Shown here one piece after another: positions 56,066 through 64,000 of a DNA stretch of 64,000 nucleotides. This DNA comes from Desulfosporosinus shakirovi (lineage in GTDB: Bacteria; Bacillota; Desulfitobacteriia; Desulfitobacteriales; Desulfitobacteriaceae). How positions within the stretch are numbered: position 1 is the first letter of the stretch; every line of letters begins with the position of its first letter. A model generated the notes under the pieces. That model did no database searches, was not told the origin of the DNA, and saw nothing but the letters and a program-made list of their open reading frames with translations. A program made the position numbers and the translations under genes. The stretch is taken from assembly GCF_020595055.1 (NCBI RefSeq), contig NZ_JAJDOO010000008.1, positions 62,001 to 126,000 on the forward strand, read 5' to 3'.

Positions 56066-56998
56066 TTAAATATTGGTTCTCCTTGCTCCAAATAAATCGA
56101 GTGAACGGGCAGGCGTCATTTCCTCTCCTACGATACCAGCGATAGTATAAAGCTGGGCGATGGGGTCGAACCTAAATTCCTTAAGCAGGTGAAACCCTTT
56201 AATATCACTGGATCGACGAATGTGAATACGAGGACCTGTGCAAGGGTAAAGCATTTTCCCCACCCGAATGTGCTCATCATCAGCAAAACATATGGGCAAA
56301 TCTGCATCGATTAAATCAAGCACCCGTTGCTCCACCAAATCTAAATCAATATCGGGTTTCTCGGAGAGTTCCAAGACAAAGCCATGTTTAATATCACTGT
56401 GTACTTCAGGCTTCGGCAAGCCCATTTCTTCCAGGATCATAGAGGTGATGTCCTCCGCACTATGGGCCATGCGCCGATACTTTATGGAATCAAAAACAAT
56501 ATCTGCGATACTTTGAGGTTCCGGTCCAAACACTGTTGGACGAGTTACAATTACCTCTTCCCCCACTCCTATCAAGACTTCAGCATTAACTCCAAACTGA
56601 GAGTACACGAGATCAAAGTGTTCAACCACCACTCGCCGTCCCTTGGCTATGACTTTTTGAATTGCCTCAGCTATTTTCCAAGACTGTGTAAAGGCAGACT
56701 CAAAGCGGACGTCTAAATGATAGGTATGATGTCGAAAATTACCACTATCCGCATCCTCCATTAAGGGCAACGGTCGAATATTGATTCCATCATCATCATT
56801 CGTCAGCTCTAATCCCGGGAACATACCGCGAATAAGCAAGGACTTCCCAGCTCCGGCATCACCCACAAACCCGATCAGCTTATCCTCAGGGCTTAAATAA
56901 CGTTGAGAAATATTTGCTCCCAAAAATAGAAGACGTTTCTTCCCGCGTGGGGCGAAATAAACGGCCTGCATCAAATGTTCATGAACAAACATTGCCAA
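56066..56998 (-). CDS. Conserved P-loop protein ('alanine-tRNA synthetase second additional domain' type)
   Basis: A 310-residue protein with a Walker A-like GFVGDAGAGKSLLIRG near residue 44, then a mixed alpha/beta body and a C-terminal part (YPCTGPRIHIRRSSDIKGFHLLKEFRFDP) with a CTGPRxH motif like AlaRS editing-type domains. Relatives in Clostridia carry that alanyl-tRNA-synthetase-linked name, recalled rather than checked. Start TTG 56998 has AAGGGGG 8 nt before; ATG 56992 is possible. Function unknown. Confidence 0.55.
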   Translation of the reverse strand: MAMFVHEHLMQAVYFAPRGKKRLLFLGANISQRYLSPEDKLIGFVGDAGAGKSLLIRGMFPGLELTNDDDGINIRPLPLMEDADSGNFRHHTYHLDVRFESAFTQSWKIAEAIQKVIAKGRRVVVEHFDLVYSQFGVNAEVLIGVGEEVIVTRPTVFGPEPQSIADIVFDSIKYRRMAHSAEDITSMILEEMGLPKPEVHSDIKHGFVLELSEKPDIDLDLVEQRVLDLIDADLPICFADDEHIRVGKMLYPCTGPRIHIRRSSDIKGFHLLKEFRFDPIAQLYTIAGIVGEEMTPARSLDLFGARRTNI

Positions 56999-57119
56999 AG
57001 CTGTGGCCCCCTTCCTTATTTTTCACATCAGCACTTACAAAAATACCCTCAACCTGCAAATCTCCACATGAAATGTTAGGAGTCTTGTCCAAAAGCTATT
57101 AGGGTATAGTCAAAAACGT

Positions 57120-57806
57120 TTATAAAAGTCTCATACTAAAAATAACGAGAAGAATTAGGGGCTGATGAACTAAATATATCATTAAAGAATTTCGGCTCAG
57201 CCACAGAATCGGCTTGGAATCGAGCTGAAATGCCCATAAGGGCTTAGGCCTCTGTTCATACCAATGTCGATAAGCAAGTATCCCCAGGAAAGTTACACTT
57301 ATATAGGGAAAAAGGGGATAATAATCCATGGACCCAAACCCCTTATACATAAGGCCAAAGGGAAGGAAGAGGCTTGTTTCTATCACCAGCTCTTTAAACC
57401 AAAACCCCAGCAAAGCAGTAACACCGGCAAGAGCCCACAGCATTCGCGAAGACAGGGAGTGTAGGAAGGTGGATAAAATCATCGTAACCCCTAAAAAATG
57501 AAGAATTCCGAAACGAACATAATTATCCCTCATCACTAGATAGGTCGCAACTGTGATTGCCATTCCATAAAGCAATACCTTAAATCCCCGTCTCACCGGG
57601 GATCGGCTAAACCCGCTGGCAAGCCCCGATATAAAGATGAAGAGCAAGGCTGCAGTTTTTCCTACCAGAAACCAAACCGGGTCCTGGTAATTAATATTTA
57701 TCCCGGCAAACTCCCTTAAATCATAGACAATATGGAATAAAACCATTAACACAATCGCTATAGCCCTTAACAGGTCAATCTCTCCATAGCGCTCACTAGA
57801 GGTCAT
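57120..57806 (-). CDS. DUF1624/heparan-alpha-glucosaminide acetyltransferase-like membrane protein
   Basis: A 228-residue integral membrane protein with about seven helices and the family opening RYGEIDLLRAIAIVLMVLFHIVYDL, plus the C-terminal NSLMIYLVHQP found in acyltransferase-3-like proteins. It may acylate a membrane or cell-wall sugar; substrate unknown. It overlaps the upstream methyltransferase by 4 nt. Confidence 0.75.
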   Translation of the reverse strand: MTSSERYGEIDLLRAIAIVLMVLFHIVYDLREFAGININYQDPVWFLVGKTAALLFIFISGLASGFSRSPVRRGFKVLLYGMAITVATYLVMRDNYVRFGILHFLGVTMILSTFLHSLSSRMLWALAGVTALLGFWFKELVIETSLFLPFGLMYKGFGSMDYYPLFPYISVTFLGILAYRHWYEQRPKPLWAFQLDSKPILWLSRNSLMIYLVHQPLILLVIFSMRLL

Positions 57807-58450
57807 AGTACTATCCGCCGACTAACCGACACTCCATCTCCAAATGGTAATACAGTAGTGGAAAAGTTCGGATTCCGGGCAAGATCCTCTAAAAATTGCC
57901 GCAAGCCACCCACCATGCGCTCATACTTCGGAGCAAAGGTACTTTCCGGAACTACCCACCCACGGAAAAGCACATTGTCCACCACCAGCAACCCCCCCGG
58001 AGCAATTAAGGGGTAAATCAAACTTAAGTACTCTAAATATTCTCCTTTTGCGGCATCGATAAAGACAAAATCAAACATCGTATCCAGGTTCCTTAGAATT
58101 ATACGGGCATCCCCTTCTAAAGCCGTAACTTGATTACCCAGCCCCGCACGTTCAAGGTATACCCGTGCACGAGCCAGACGATCTTTATTCATATCAATTG
58201 TGGTAACCTGCCCACCTGTCTCTTCTGCAGCCCGGGCCAACCAGATCGTCGAATATCCGATGGCTGTCCCGATTTCCAAGATAGTCTGCGCTTTACAAGT
58301 ATGTACGAGTAAGTTGAGAAAATTCCCAACCATGGGCGTCACAACCGGAATAGTTTCTTTTAAAGCCTGCTCTTCCATTTCACACAACAGCGGATCCCGT
58401 TCACCCAATAAGGTTTCCAGGTACCGCTCCATTTCAAAGGGGTAAAACAA
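57803..58450 (-). CDS. Class I SAM-dependent O-methyltransferase
   Basis: About 215 residues of the methyltransferase_3 (YrrM/CCoAOMT-like) family: motif I ILEIGTAIGYSTIWLA near residue 58, VTTIDMNKDRLARAR near 85, and the metal-binding FVFIDAAKGEYLEYL and VVDNVLFRG stretches near 130-155. TTG 58450 has AAGGGAG at good spacing; ATG 58456 is too close to it. Coupled to the DUF1624 gene. Substrate unknown. Confidence 0.8.
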   Translation of the reverse strand: MFYPFEMERYLETLLGERDPLLCEMEEQALKETIPVVTPMVGNFLNLLVHTCKAQTILEIGTAIGYSTIWLARAAEETGGQVTTIDMNKDRLARARVYLERAGLGNQVTALEGDARIILRNLDTMFDFVFIDAAKGEYLEYLSLIYPLIAPGGLLVVDNVLFRGWVVPESTFAPKYERMVGGLRQFLEDLARNPNFSTTVLPFGDGVSVSRRIVL

Positions 58451-58641
58451 GGTCATCTCCCTTTCTAATCCGTCAGATTACCGATATTTCAGTTTTTCTT
58501 CCACTTTACCACAAAAGATTTAAAAACGCTTAAAAAGCATAAAAAAGTATGCCCTTTTTATAGTTGTTTAATCGCTTGATGGTCTGTCAATGCCGTTGCC
58601 TTTTGTAAAGCAATTAATATTCACATCCTTTTTATTACAAT

Positions 58642-58675
58642 CCCCTTGATATAATAGTACCATTATATCAAGGGG
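58642..58675. promoter_or_regulatory. Perfect inverted repeat containing TATAAT, before hicAB remnant
   Basis: Arms CCCCTTGATATAAT (58642-58655) and ATTATATCAAGGGG (58662-58675) with a 6-nt loop. Each strand presents TATAAT. Probably the autoregulatory operator/promoter of the toxin-antitoxin locus. Confidence 0.65.
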
Positions 58676-58683
58676 CGAATTTG

Positions 58684-58826
58684 TTGAGCAAACTTAAAAG
58701 CAACCATCATGCGGTTCAAGTCATTACATATACACAAAGGACGATAAGATTATATCCGTACCATTTCATCAACTTCACGTCAAGGTTGTATATGTTAAAC
58801 GAGCCATTGACCTCTGGAAGGAGTGA
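58684..58826 (+). pseudogene. HicA toxin remnant
   Basis: The 3' end reads KDDKIISVPFHQLHVKVVYVKRAIDLWKE then TGA (58824-58826), like the C-terminus of HicA mRNA interferases (VPFH...K..YVKRAIK). The 5' part, starting TTG 58684, is out of frame and short, so the toxin is broken. Confidence 0.5.
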
Positions 58827-58832
58827 TTAACG

Positions 58833-58967
58833 ATGAACAAGACGCTTGATTATTACATGGGATTACCGTACAATTACTCGCTATATTCTGCTGAAGAAGG
58901 AGGATATGTCAGTCTCAACCAACTGATTCTATATCACCTATCAAGAAGTATAGGATTAAATAACTAA
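58833..58967 (+). pseudogene. HicB antitoxin remnant (44 codons)
   Basis: ATG behind GGAAGGAG reads NKTLDYYMGLPYNYSLYSAEEGGYVS, the typical HicB start, then changes to an unrelated tail and stops after 44 codons instead of ~70-130. It follows the HicA remnant by 6 nt in the normal hicAB order. Confidence 0.6.
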
Positions 58968-58980
58968 TAAAACAAATAAT

Positions 58981-59008
58981 GAGCGGGAAATAAAAACCCG
59001 CTCTTTTT
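58981..59008 (+). terminator. Terminator after hicB remnant
   Basis: GAGCGGG (58981-58987) and CCCGCTC (58997-59003), then TTTTTT. Confidence 0.8.
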
Positions 59009-60234
59009 TAACCAAGTACCCGTTTTGCCAAATCAAATAAACTCTTATCTAATTTTGTCCCCGCCCCACGTTCAATCAGAGCTAGAGCTTCACCGGAGCT
59101 CATAGCCAGCCGATAAGGGCGATCCTCAGTTAACGCCGCAAAAATATCGGCTATTGCCATTAAACGAGCACCCTCATCGAGATCTTTCTCTCCCAAGGCG
59201 AAGGGATATCCTTTACCATCAAGGCACTCGTGATGATGAGCAGCCCATTCAACCATACGAGTCGGAAAACCGGCCTCGCTCAACAAGCGGTGGGTATAAT
59301 ATGTATGCGTGCGAATTATTTCAAATTCAGCAGGGTCAAGAGGTCCCGGCTTATCTAGAATTTTCCTGGGTATAGAGAGTTTACCCAAGTCATGAAGTAA
59401 ACCCGCCACATAGATTTCATGTAACCCATCGTCTCCCCATCCCTTTCCCCGAGCCAAACGTTTAACCGTTTCCGCCACTGACCGCGAGTGACGAGCTGTA
59501 AACTTACTTTTCTGGTCAATCAGATCCGCAAAGGTCGCTGCCAAGTCATCGGTAAAACCAATCTCTAATTCCCGCGTCGCCGGCATTTGCCACTGTCCAT
59601 ACAACAGCCCTAAAGCAATCTGGAGCAGATCCGGCTGTTCAATGTCCAACCAAAATGCTTCCTTTTGAGCGACCTGTTTAAAGGCATCCGCCACTTCCGG
59701 GTAAAACAATATCCCCGTTTCCTTGGTAACCCATTCTATAATCCCGTCTCTCTCCCGACGGCTTGAAAGCCTACGCTTCAACCGAAGGTCAACCCGGTCC
59801 GCTAGAGATAAAATTCGAGCCATTAACGTAACATCTTCAACTGGTGCCCTCAAAGCACAGTATAAAGGATCCGGAGTCTCATGGTGATATTTGATAGCTT
59901 GGGCCAGAATTCTTCCGGCAGGAAAGCGCTCAACAATCGATGCCCCTGTAAGACAATGTCTTTCGAAAATATGTTGGTCCCCATTATACTCCTCACCCAT
60001 ATAGCCTACCGCACCGATGTCATGCAACAATCCTGCTACTGTAACATGAACAAGGGATTCTTTATTGAGTCCTAAGATACGACCCACACGCATGGCGATA
60101 TAAGCAACCCGTTCTCCGTGCCGTTCCCCAAGTGAAATCTGCAGGCCCCTTTCGACCTCTTCATCAACTAAAGCAAGATCAAGCGCACGGGAAAAGCTCC
60201 ACATCTGCCGGATATAGAAAGCATCTTCAAACAT
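59008..60234 (-). CDS. Tandem HD / HD-GYP domain phosphodiesterase
   Basis: A 408-residue protein with two HD modules. The first (~residues 38-130) has LLHDIGAVG and YHHETPD. The second (~235-400) has LLHDLGKL, a THTYYTH metal pair and the HHHECLDGKGYP signature that defines HD-GYP c-di-GMP phosphodiesterases. No membrane or receiver domain, so probably a cytoplasmic c-di-GMP or related nucleotide hydrolase. The ATG has GGGGGTGGCGG just before it. Confidence 0.85.
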   Translation of the reverse strand: MFEDAFYIRQMWSFSRALDLALVDEEVERGLQISLGERHGERVAYIAMRVGRILGLNKESLVHVTVAGLLHDIGAVGYMGEEYNGDQHIFERHCLTGASIVERFPAGRILAQAIKYHHETPDPLYCALRAPVEDVTLMARILSLADRVDLRLKRRLSSRRERDGIIEWVTKETGILFYPEVADAFKQVAQKEAFWLDIEQPDLLQIALGLLYGQWQMPATRELEIGFTDDLAATFADLIDQKSKFTARHSRSVAETVKRLARGKGWGDDGLHEIYVAGLLHDLGKLSIPRKILDKPGPLDPAEFEIIRTHTYYTHRLLSEAGFPTRMVEWAAHHHECLDGKGYPFALGEKDLDEGARLMAIADIFAALTEDRPYRLAMSSGEALALIERGAGTKLDKSLFDLAKRVLG

Positions 60235-60289
60235 TCCGCCACCCCCAATTAGACCTACATACTACACGCTCTATACTTCACTGCTTCGT

Positions 60290-60760
60290 TAGGCCATTCT
60301 AACGACTGTCCCCTTAACCCAGGGACGCAGTGTGACACGAGCGCGACTTCTTTGCGCAAGCAAAAAAGCAAACTACCATTTAGCGACCGACCCCAGAGGC
60401 GGGGCTGTGTACAGAGTCCTCTCCCGCCATCCTGCAAGAAGGCTAATCCTTGCGAAAACAGTATTTTCGTGGGCTACAAGGGCACTAGACCATCCATAGT
60501 CGTCGGACGACGGCATGGGACGTGCCTAGTGCAGGGTGCGCCAGGGATGGCATAGCACACTGCCGGCTCATCTGGCACGATAGTCTCCGGTGGAGAGTAT
60601 CGCCGAAGCCGCTATTCTCCAAACGATACCTACCGGCGTAGGATGATTATCGCCCCAAAATGATACTATCGCCGAAGGATGAACCCCGCTCCCCAAAGCC
60701 AGTCGCTTAAACAGTTAGTTTGCTCTGCGTCCTATGACCGAGCGCTGGGTCACACAGCCC
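60290..60760. repeat. Intergenic repeat element, copy B
   Basis: The ~525-nt gap between the HD-GYP and chemoreceptor genes. AGCAAACTA...TAGCGAC (60367-60387) is mirrored by GTCGCTTA...TAGTTTGCT (60702-60724), MITE-like inverted ends. Inside, 60425-60512 matches copy A near 43355-43445 with the same hairpins (60453-60469, 60488-60501, 60501-60512). A further self-complementary CGATA/TATCG-rich segment lies at 60590-60650. Short frames here are not genes. Confidence 0.7.
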
Positions 60761-60762
60761 CC

Positions 60763-62013
60763 TTAATCCCTTAACCCCATTTGCGCCAAAGAGGTAGCTG
60801 AATTAGCTACATCCTCAGAAGCTGCTCCAATCTGGCCGGCTGTCAACGACAAGGCATCAATCTGACGGGCAATCCCCTGAACTTGTTGGATGCTTGCATT
60901 AATAGCAGACATTATCTCCCCAAAACGGTTCACTACTTCCCCTGCCTCTGTTGCCGCGCCCTGCATAGCATCAGAGGTCTGGGCAATAGAGTGGTTTACC
61001 GCGACTGTATTTTGTTTTGTAAGGGTAATCAAGGCGCTAATCTCTTTAACCGACTGTTCCGAATGATTGGCGAGCTTCTTCACTTCTTCCGCCACAACTC
61101 CGAAACCTCTGCCGCTGTCTCCCGCACGAGCCGCTTCAATAGCCGCATTTAAGGCTAAGAGATTAGTTTGGGAAGCGATCTCTTTAATTACATCCGTGAC
61201 AGAGGCAATACGTGCAGAGCTTTTATCGAGTTCGGTCATTTTCTCTTGCATCTCTGATGTCATGCCTGCTAACCGTAAAATCGTCTCAGATATCGCTTGA
61301 ATCTTTCGGACACCTTCTTGAGCCAAAGCATCCACCTGACGGGAAAACTCTGCAGCCTCAGAGGCATTACCGGATATTTGAGAGGTGGCTTCATTCATCT
61401 CTGCAGCAGAAGCTGCTGTTTCTTCTGAGGTTGCCGCCAATGCTTGGCTGGCCTCGCTGACACTGCGTTGCAAGCTGTCAATTTCACTTAAGGCTTTCTC
61501 TAATTCAGCCTTCTTATCTATTTCCGTCATATAGGACTGGATATAACTGGCCATAACAACTTGCTGGTCAAAGCTTAAGAGTCTCTGGAAGGCTAAACTG
61601 GCACGAACGGCCTGATCAGTCTTTTTGCGATAGTGTTTAAAAATCCGCGGAATAATTTCATCGCAAAAATATTGATTGGCACTTAAATAGTAAAAAGGCG
61701 GTAAATTAATCCGATTATGAACCTGCCCAATTGTAACCCGCCACTGCATAAACTCTTCATCAATCTTATCGGGGAAGAGACTAAACAAATACTTTTTCAT
61801 AGTAATTTTTAGCTTTTCCACCGAGGAAAATCGGTCAATAATTGCTTTTAGATCCGGAAACGAAGTCACATGGGCATAAAAATTACGGATAATATCGTCA
61901 GAATCCCGCTCAACAACCAGTCGAACCTCTTTAAGAAGGGCCAACTGTTCAGCATCCATCCTCAGTAATTGAACAGCCTCATTTAAGCTAAACTGATGTA
62001 ATTGTACCAACAA
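60763..62013 (-). CDS. Globin-coupled methyl-accepting chemotaxis protein (HemAT-like)
   Basis: A 416-residue soluble chemoreceptor. Residues ~15-165 form a protoglobin-type heme sensor ([13 protein letters not shown] carries the likely proximal histidine near residue 98). A methyl-accepting signalling domain follows with the conserved tip [33 protein letters not shown]-like hairpin near 275-310. No membrane helices. It should sense O2 or another gas and signal to CheA. TTG start at 62013 behind AAAGGATG. Confidence 0.88.
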   Translation of the reverse strand: MLVQLHQFSLNEAVQLLRMDAEQLALLKEVRLVVERDSDDIIRNFYAHVTSFPDLKAIIDRFSSVEKLKITMKKYLFSLFPDKIDEEFMQWRVTIGQVHNRINLPPFYYLSANQYFCDEIIPRIFKHYRKKTDQAVRASLAFQRLLSFDQQVVMASYIQSYMTEIDKKAELEKALSEIDSLQRSVSEASQALAATSEETAASAAEMNEATSQISGNASEAAEFSRQVDALAQEGVRKIQAISETILRLAGMTSEMQEKMTELDKSSARIASVTDVIKEIASQTNLLALNAAIEAARAGDSGRGFGVVAEEVKKLANHSEQSVKEISALITLTKQNTVAVNHSIAQTSDAMQGAATEAGEVVNRFGEIMSAINASIQQVQGIARQIDALSLTAGQIGAASEDVANSATSLAQMGLRD

Positions 62014-62104
62014 TATTCATCCTTTCTAATCCCTTCAACATTTCAACAAAATCTTTTTTCATAAATAACTATCCGTAACAGGGGTCTTGCCCGACTGCAT
62101 GTAC

Positions 62105-62494
62105 CTAAGACTGGATTTCCTTATCTTTGTCCGTAATATAGTCTTTGCCTTCCAATATGATTCCCAGGGCAGTAAGGACCACGTTCACCGTACAATAAGA
62201 ATCATGCTCATCAGTTGCACAATTATCACAGATACTCTGTACCTCAACAAAAGCCTCCTGAAGTTCCATACTTTTATACCGTTCCGAGATTAAAGGAACA
62301 CTTCGGAACATATCAAGAATGTCATCCGGTATCTTGTCGGAGAACTTCTCCCCCGTCTGAGCAGACAAACTGAGAAATTCTTTTGCCATGAACAATTGAC
62401 ACAGCGCTGAACATTTACATCCCTGTGAACAAGATCTGTCCATCTTTGAAAAGGCCTTATAGGCACTAAGCTTACTAAATCCTTGAGTCGCCAT
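62105..62494 (-). CDS. Cysteine-rich hypothetical protein (129 aa)
   Basis: Has a cysteine cluster near residues 22-32 (CSQGCKCSALC) and another near 88-100 (CDNCATDEHDSYC), suggesting a metal or Fe-S site between mostly helical segments. It lies downstream of the siroheme-type gene on the same strand (42 nt), so a redox accessory role is plausible. No family recognised. Confidence 0.55.
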   Translation of the reverse strand: MATQGFSKLSAYKAFSKMDRSCSQGCKCSALCQLFMAKEFLSLSAQTGEKFSDKIPDDILDMFRSVPLISERYKSMELQEAFVEVQSICDNCATDEHDSYCTVNVVLTALGIILEGKDYITDKDKEIQS

Positions 62495-62536
62495 ATCCCT
62501 GCTCCTCTCTTACATCCGCTAAATTGAAGCCTATAT

Positions 62537-63298
62537 TTACTTACTTACGGCCCCATTGCTCAGGAGTTCTTCAACTGCCTTCTTAAATCGCTCAAATCCC
62601 GTTTTTTCTATGACTCGATAAAGACGAGCCCGGTTGCCTAGCTCTTCCTTAAACTCTTCTGCTCCCGATATATACGTTTCCAAAATGCTTCCTACGACAG
62701 GGATAATTTGGTCACGAGGAATCCCCTTGAGTACCAGCATTCCATGTTTAGGGCTCATTCCCGACTCTGTCCCGCCAATCCAAAGTGAATATTTTCCGCG
62801 GGGCTCGGCCATCAGCCCCAGATCTTGACACTGCACTCCGGTGCAATTACGTGGACATCCGGAAATTCCCATCTTAAAGTCCCAGGGCAGAATCGTTCCG
62901 TAAAACTCTTCATCAAGCATTCTGGCTAATTCTAAGGTATCTCCACGAGAATTAGGGGAAAACCCTTTACCCGGACATGCTGCAACATTTCGAATGCTCT
63001 TATGCAAATTTGCTACCCGAAGACCTACTTCCCGGAGTTGCTCCAAAGCGGCAGCAACTTTTTCTTTTGGAATAAGAAGAAGGGAAGTCATCCGGCGTGT
63101 ATTTTTAATGACCCCATCTTCTCCGACAATCTCAGCTAAAACACGCACTTGTTTGCCAGTCAGAATCCCTCCTGGCGAATTAACGATAATAGCTACAGTA
63201 CCATTGGCCTGTTCCGCGATCGCCCACTGGATTCCACTGGTACATTCCACCGCCTCACCTGTCCACTGATAGTTACTGTCCCGTTGAAGTTCAGTCAT
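62537..63298 (-). CDS. Nitrite/sulfite reductase-like siroheme Fe-S domain protein
   Basis: A 253-residue stand-alone protein with a ferredoxin-like half domain (~20-90) and a 4Fe4S/siroheme-type domain. The cysteine motifs are CPGKGFS near residue 105 and GCPRNC near 145. The canonical set is C-x5-C and C-x3-C; here the second position is serine. It resembles short 'NirA/DsrA-like' reductase proteins of anaerobes. The ATG at 63298 follows GAGAGG; the longer frame to 63400 is unlikely. Activity uncertain. Confidence 0.8.
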   Translation of the reverse strand: MTELQRDSNYQWTGEAVECTSGIQWAIAEQANGTVAIIVNSPGGILTGKQVRVLAEIVGEDGVIKNTRRMTSLLLIPKEKVAAALEQLREVGLRVANLHKSIRNVAACPGKGFSPNSRGDTLELARMLDEEFYGTILPWDFKMGISGCPRNCTGVQCQDLGLMAEPRGKYSLWIGGTESGMSPKHGMLVLKGIPRDQIIPVVGSILETYISGAEEFKEELGNRARLYRVIEKTGFERFKKAVEELLSNGAVSK

Positions 63299-63408
63299 GA
63301 AAACCTCTCCTCTATACAATTTAGAGTAATTATTACATCCTCCTACATTTCTATATGAGTCGACGAAATCCTGCACCAATCGGTAAATTATATCTATCAA
63401 TTAAAAAG

Positions 63409-63433
63409 AGAGCCTAAATGGCTCTCTCTTTTA
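63409..63433. terminator. Hairpin with T-run
   Basis: AGAGAGCC and GGCTCTCT arms around taaat, followed by CTTTT, between minus-strand genes. Confidence 0.65.
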
Positions 63434-63512
63434 AGTACCTTACTCATTATTCAGGGATTACTATGTTTTCTCATACAAAACATGGTTTAATCGCGCCTTT
63501 TCAACGTTTACT

Positions 63513-63728
63513 CTATCCAGCACGCCTGCGGACAACCGGATGGGCTTGTAACACACGAGGAAATGGGTCCGACTTGGTCTCTAAGCGTTCTACCGAACCA
63601 TCTGACAATACCTCATAAATCTTAACTACTCCATCACCCTTCGTCCATTCATGGCAACACTCTCTGCAGTAATAACGTTCACGGCCAATTCGGCCGACAT
63701 CACGCGCTTCACATAGCGGGCAATTCAT
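63513..63728 (-). CDS. Small zinc-ribbon protein (71 aa)
   Basis: Two CxxC knuckles, CPLCEA at residue 3 and YYCRECCHEW near 20, give a classical zinc ribbon; the C-terminal half (KIYEVLSDGSVERLE) is beta-like and basic at the end. GTTGAGGTGCA precedes the ATG. Likely a nucleic-acid-binding or scaffold protein, unassigned. Confidence 0.65.
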   Translation of the reverse strand: MNCPLCEARDVGRIGRERYYCRECCHEWTKGDGVVKIYEVLSDGSVERLETKSDPFPRVLQAHPVVRRRAG

Positions 63729-64000
63729 TGCACCTCAACTCCTATCAAGGGTTTTTATGAATACCTTATTATACCGCAGAACCCAATTATTTTGCTTAAG
63801 AAATTGTGAAGCTTTTGTGTCTATTTGGATTAAAACTTGTGTCTTTTTTACTTTCCTTATAAACACCTTATCCTTCAAAAAGGTTGTAGGAATTCTGGAG
63901 GAATTGCAACCCCTCAATATCACATATAAATTCAGGCAATCCCGACAAGGGTTAGTGCCTTCTCCTCAGCTTGTTCTAAAAAATCCTACGCGCCTACGAT
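63729..64000. other. Window end, no gene supported
   Basis: AT-rich with a weak 62-codon minus-strand frame (63735-63923) lacking a ribosome site and any recognised content. Confidence 0.4.

Noticed and set aside
60255-60555. Small frames upstream of the HD-GYP gene
   Set aside because: They fall within repeat copy B and lack ribosome sites.

Overview
The window is a chromosomal segment of a low-GC, anaerobic, spore-forming-type Firmicute, most likely a Peptococcaceae member near Desulfosporosinus/Desulfitobacterium. The assignment is inferred from gene content: an argCJBD-carAB-argFGH cluster, a TAT-exported [NiFe] hydrogenase with cytochrome b, the tig-clpX-lonB-lon-ysxC block, a siroheme-type redox protein, and frequent TTG/GTG starts behind strong Shine-Dalgarno sites. 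No rRNA or species marker is present.

Layout. 1-3.5 kb: arginase, an ECF sigma/membrane anti-sigma pair with its own SigW-type promoter, and an M20 amidohydrolase. 3.5-19 kb: the whole route from N-acetylglutamate to arginine plus carbamoyl-phosphate synthase, split by a KhtTU-like K+/H+ antiporter on the opposite strand; argC and argF carry near-identical promoter/operator modules. 19-22.4 kb: a cluster of DnaA-box-like 9-mers, then pncB-nadE-nucleotidase (NAD salvage). 22.4-27.3 kb: murC and the hydrogenase genes, minus strand. 27.3-42.4 kb: an AT-rich accessory region entered through tRNA-Thr(CGU) and a tyrosine integrase, holding an AlwI-like restriction endonuclease with a C5-cytosine methyltransferase, small regulators, MazEF, an orphan nucleotidyltransferase, and many broken genes (integrase end, IS1595-type transposase end, GNAT with an in-frame TAG, dihydrofolate-reductase-family fragment). 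42.4-50.7 kb: protein quality-control genes ysxC, lon, lonB, clpX, tig. 50.8-64 kb: DUF421/DUF4363 membrane proteins, decayed small genes, tRNAs for Leu, His, Arg and Pro, rph-rdgB, an HD-GYP phosphodiesterase, a globin-type chemoreceptor and a siroheme-Fe/S-type redox protein.

The most unusual items are: (1) a hydrogenase small subunit whose CxxC proximal-cluster motif reads CTGD; (2) a perfect 32-bp palindrome in the accessory region; (3) an intergenic repeat family near 43.4 and 60.5 kb whose hairpins keep pairing through compensatory changes; (4) a gene whose best start is ATT; (5) twin Arg promoter/operator modules. Nothing in the window clearly amounts to a wholly new multi-gene system. 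The closest candidate is the small restriction-modification island, which pairs an unusual nuclease/methyltransferase combination with an HTH gene and a zinc-motif microprotein.
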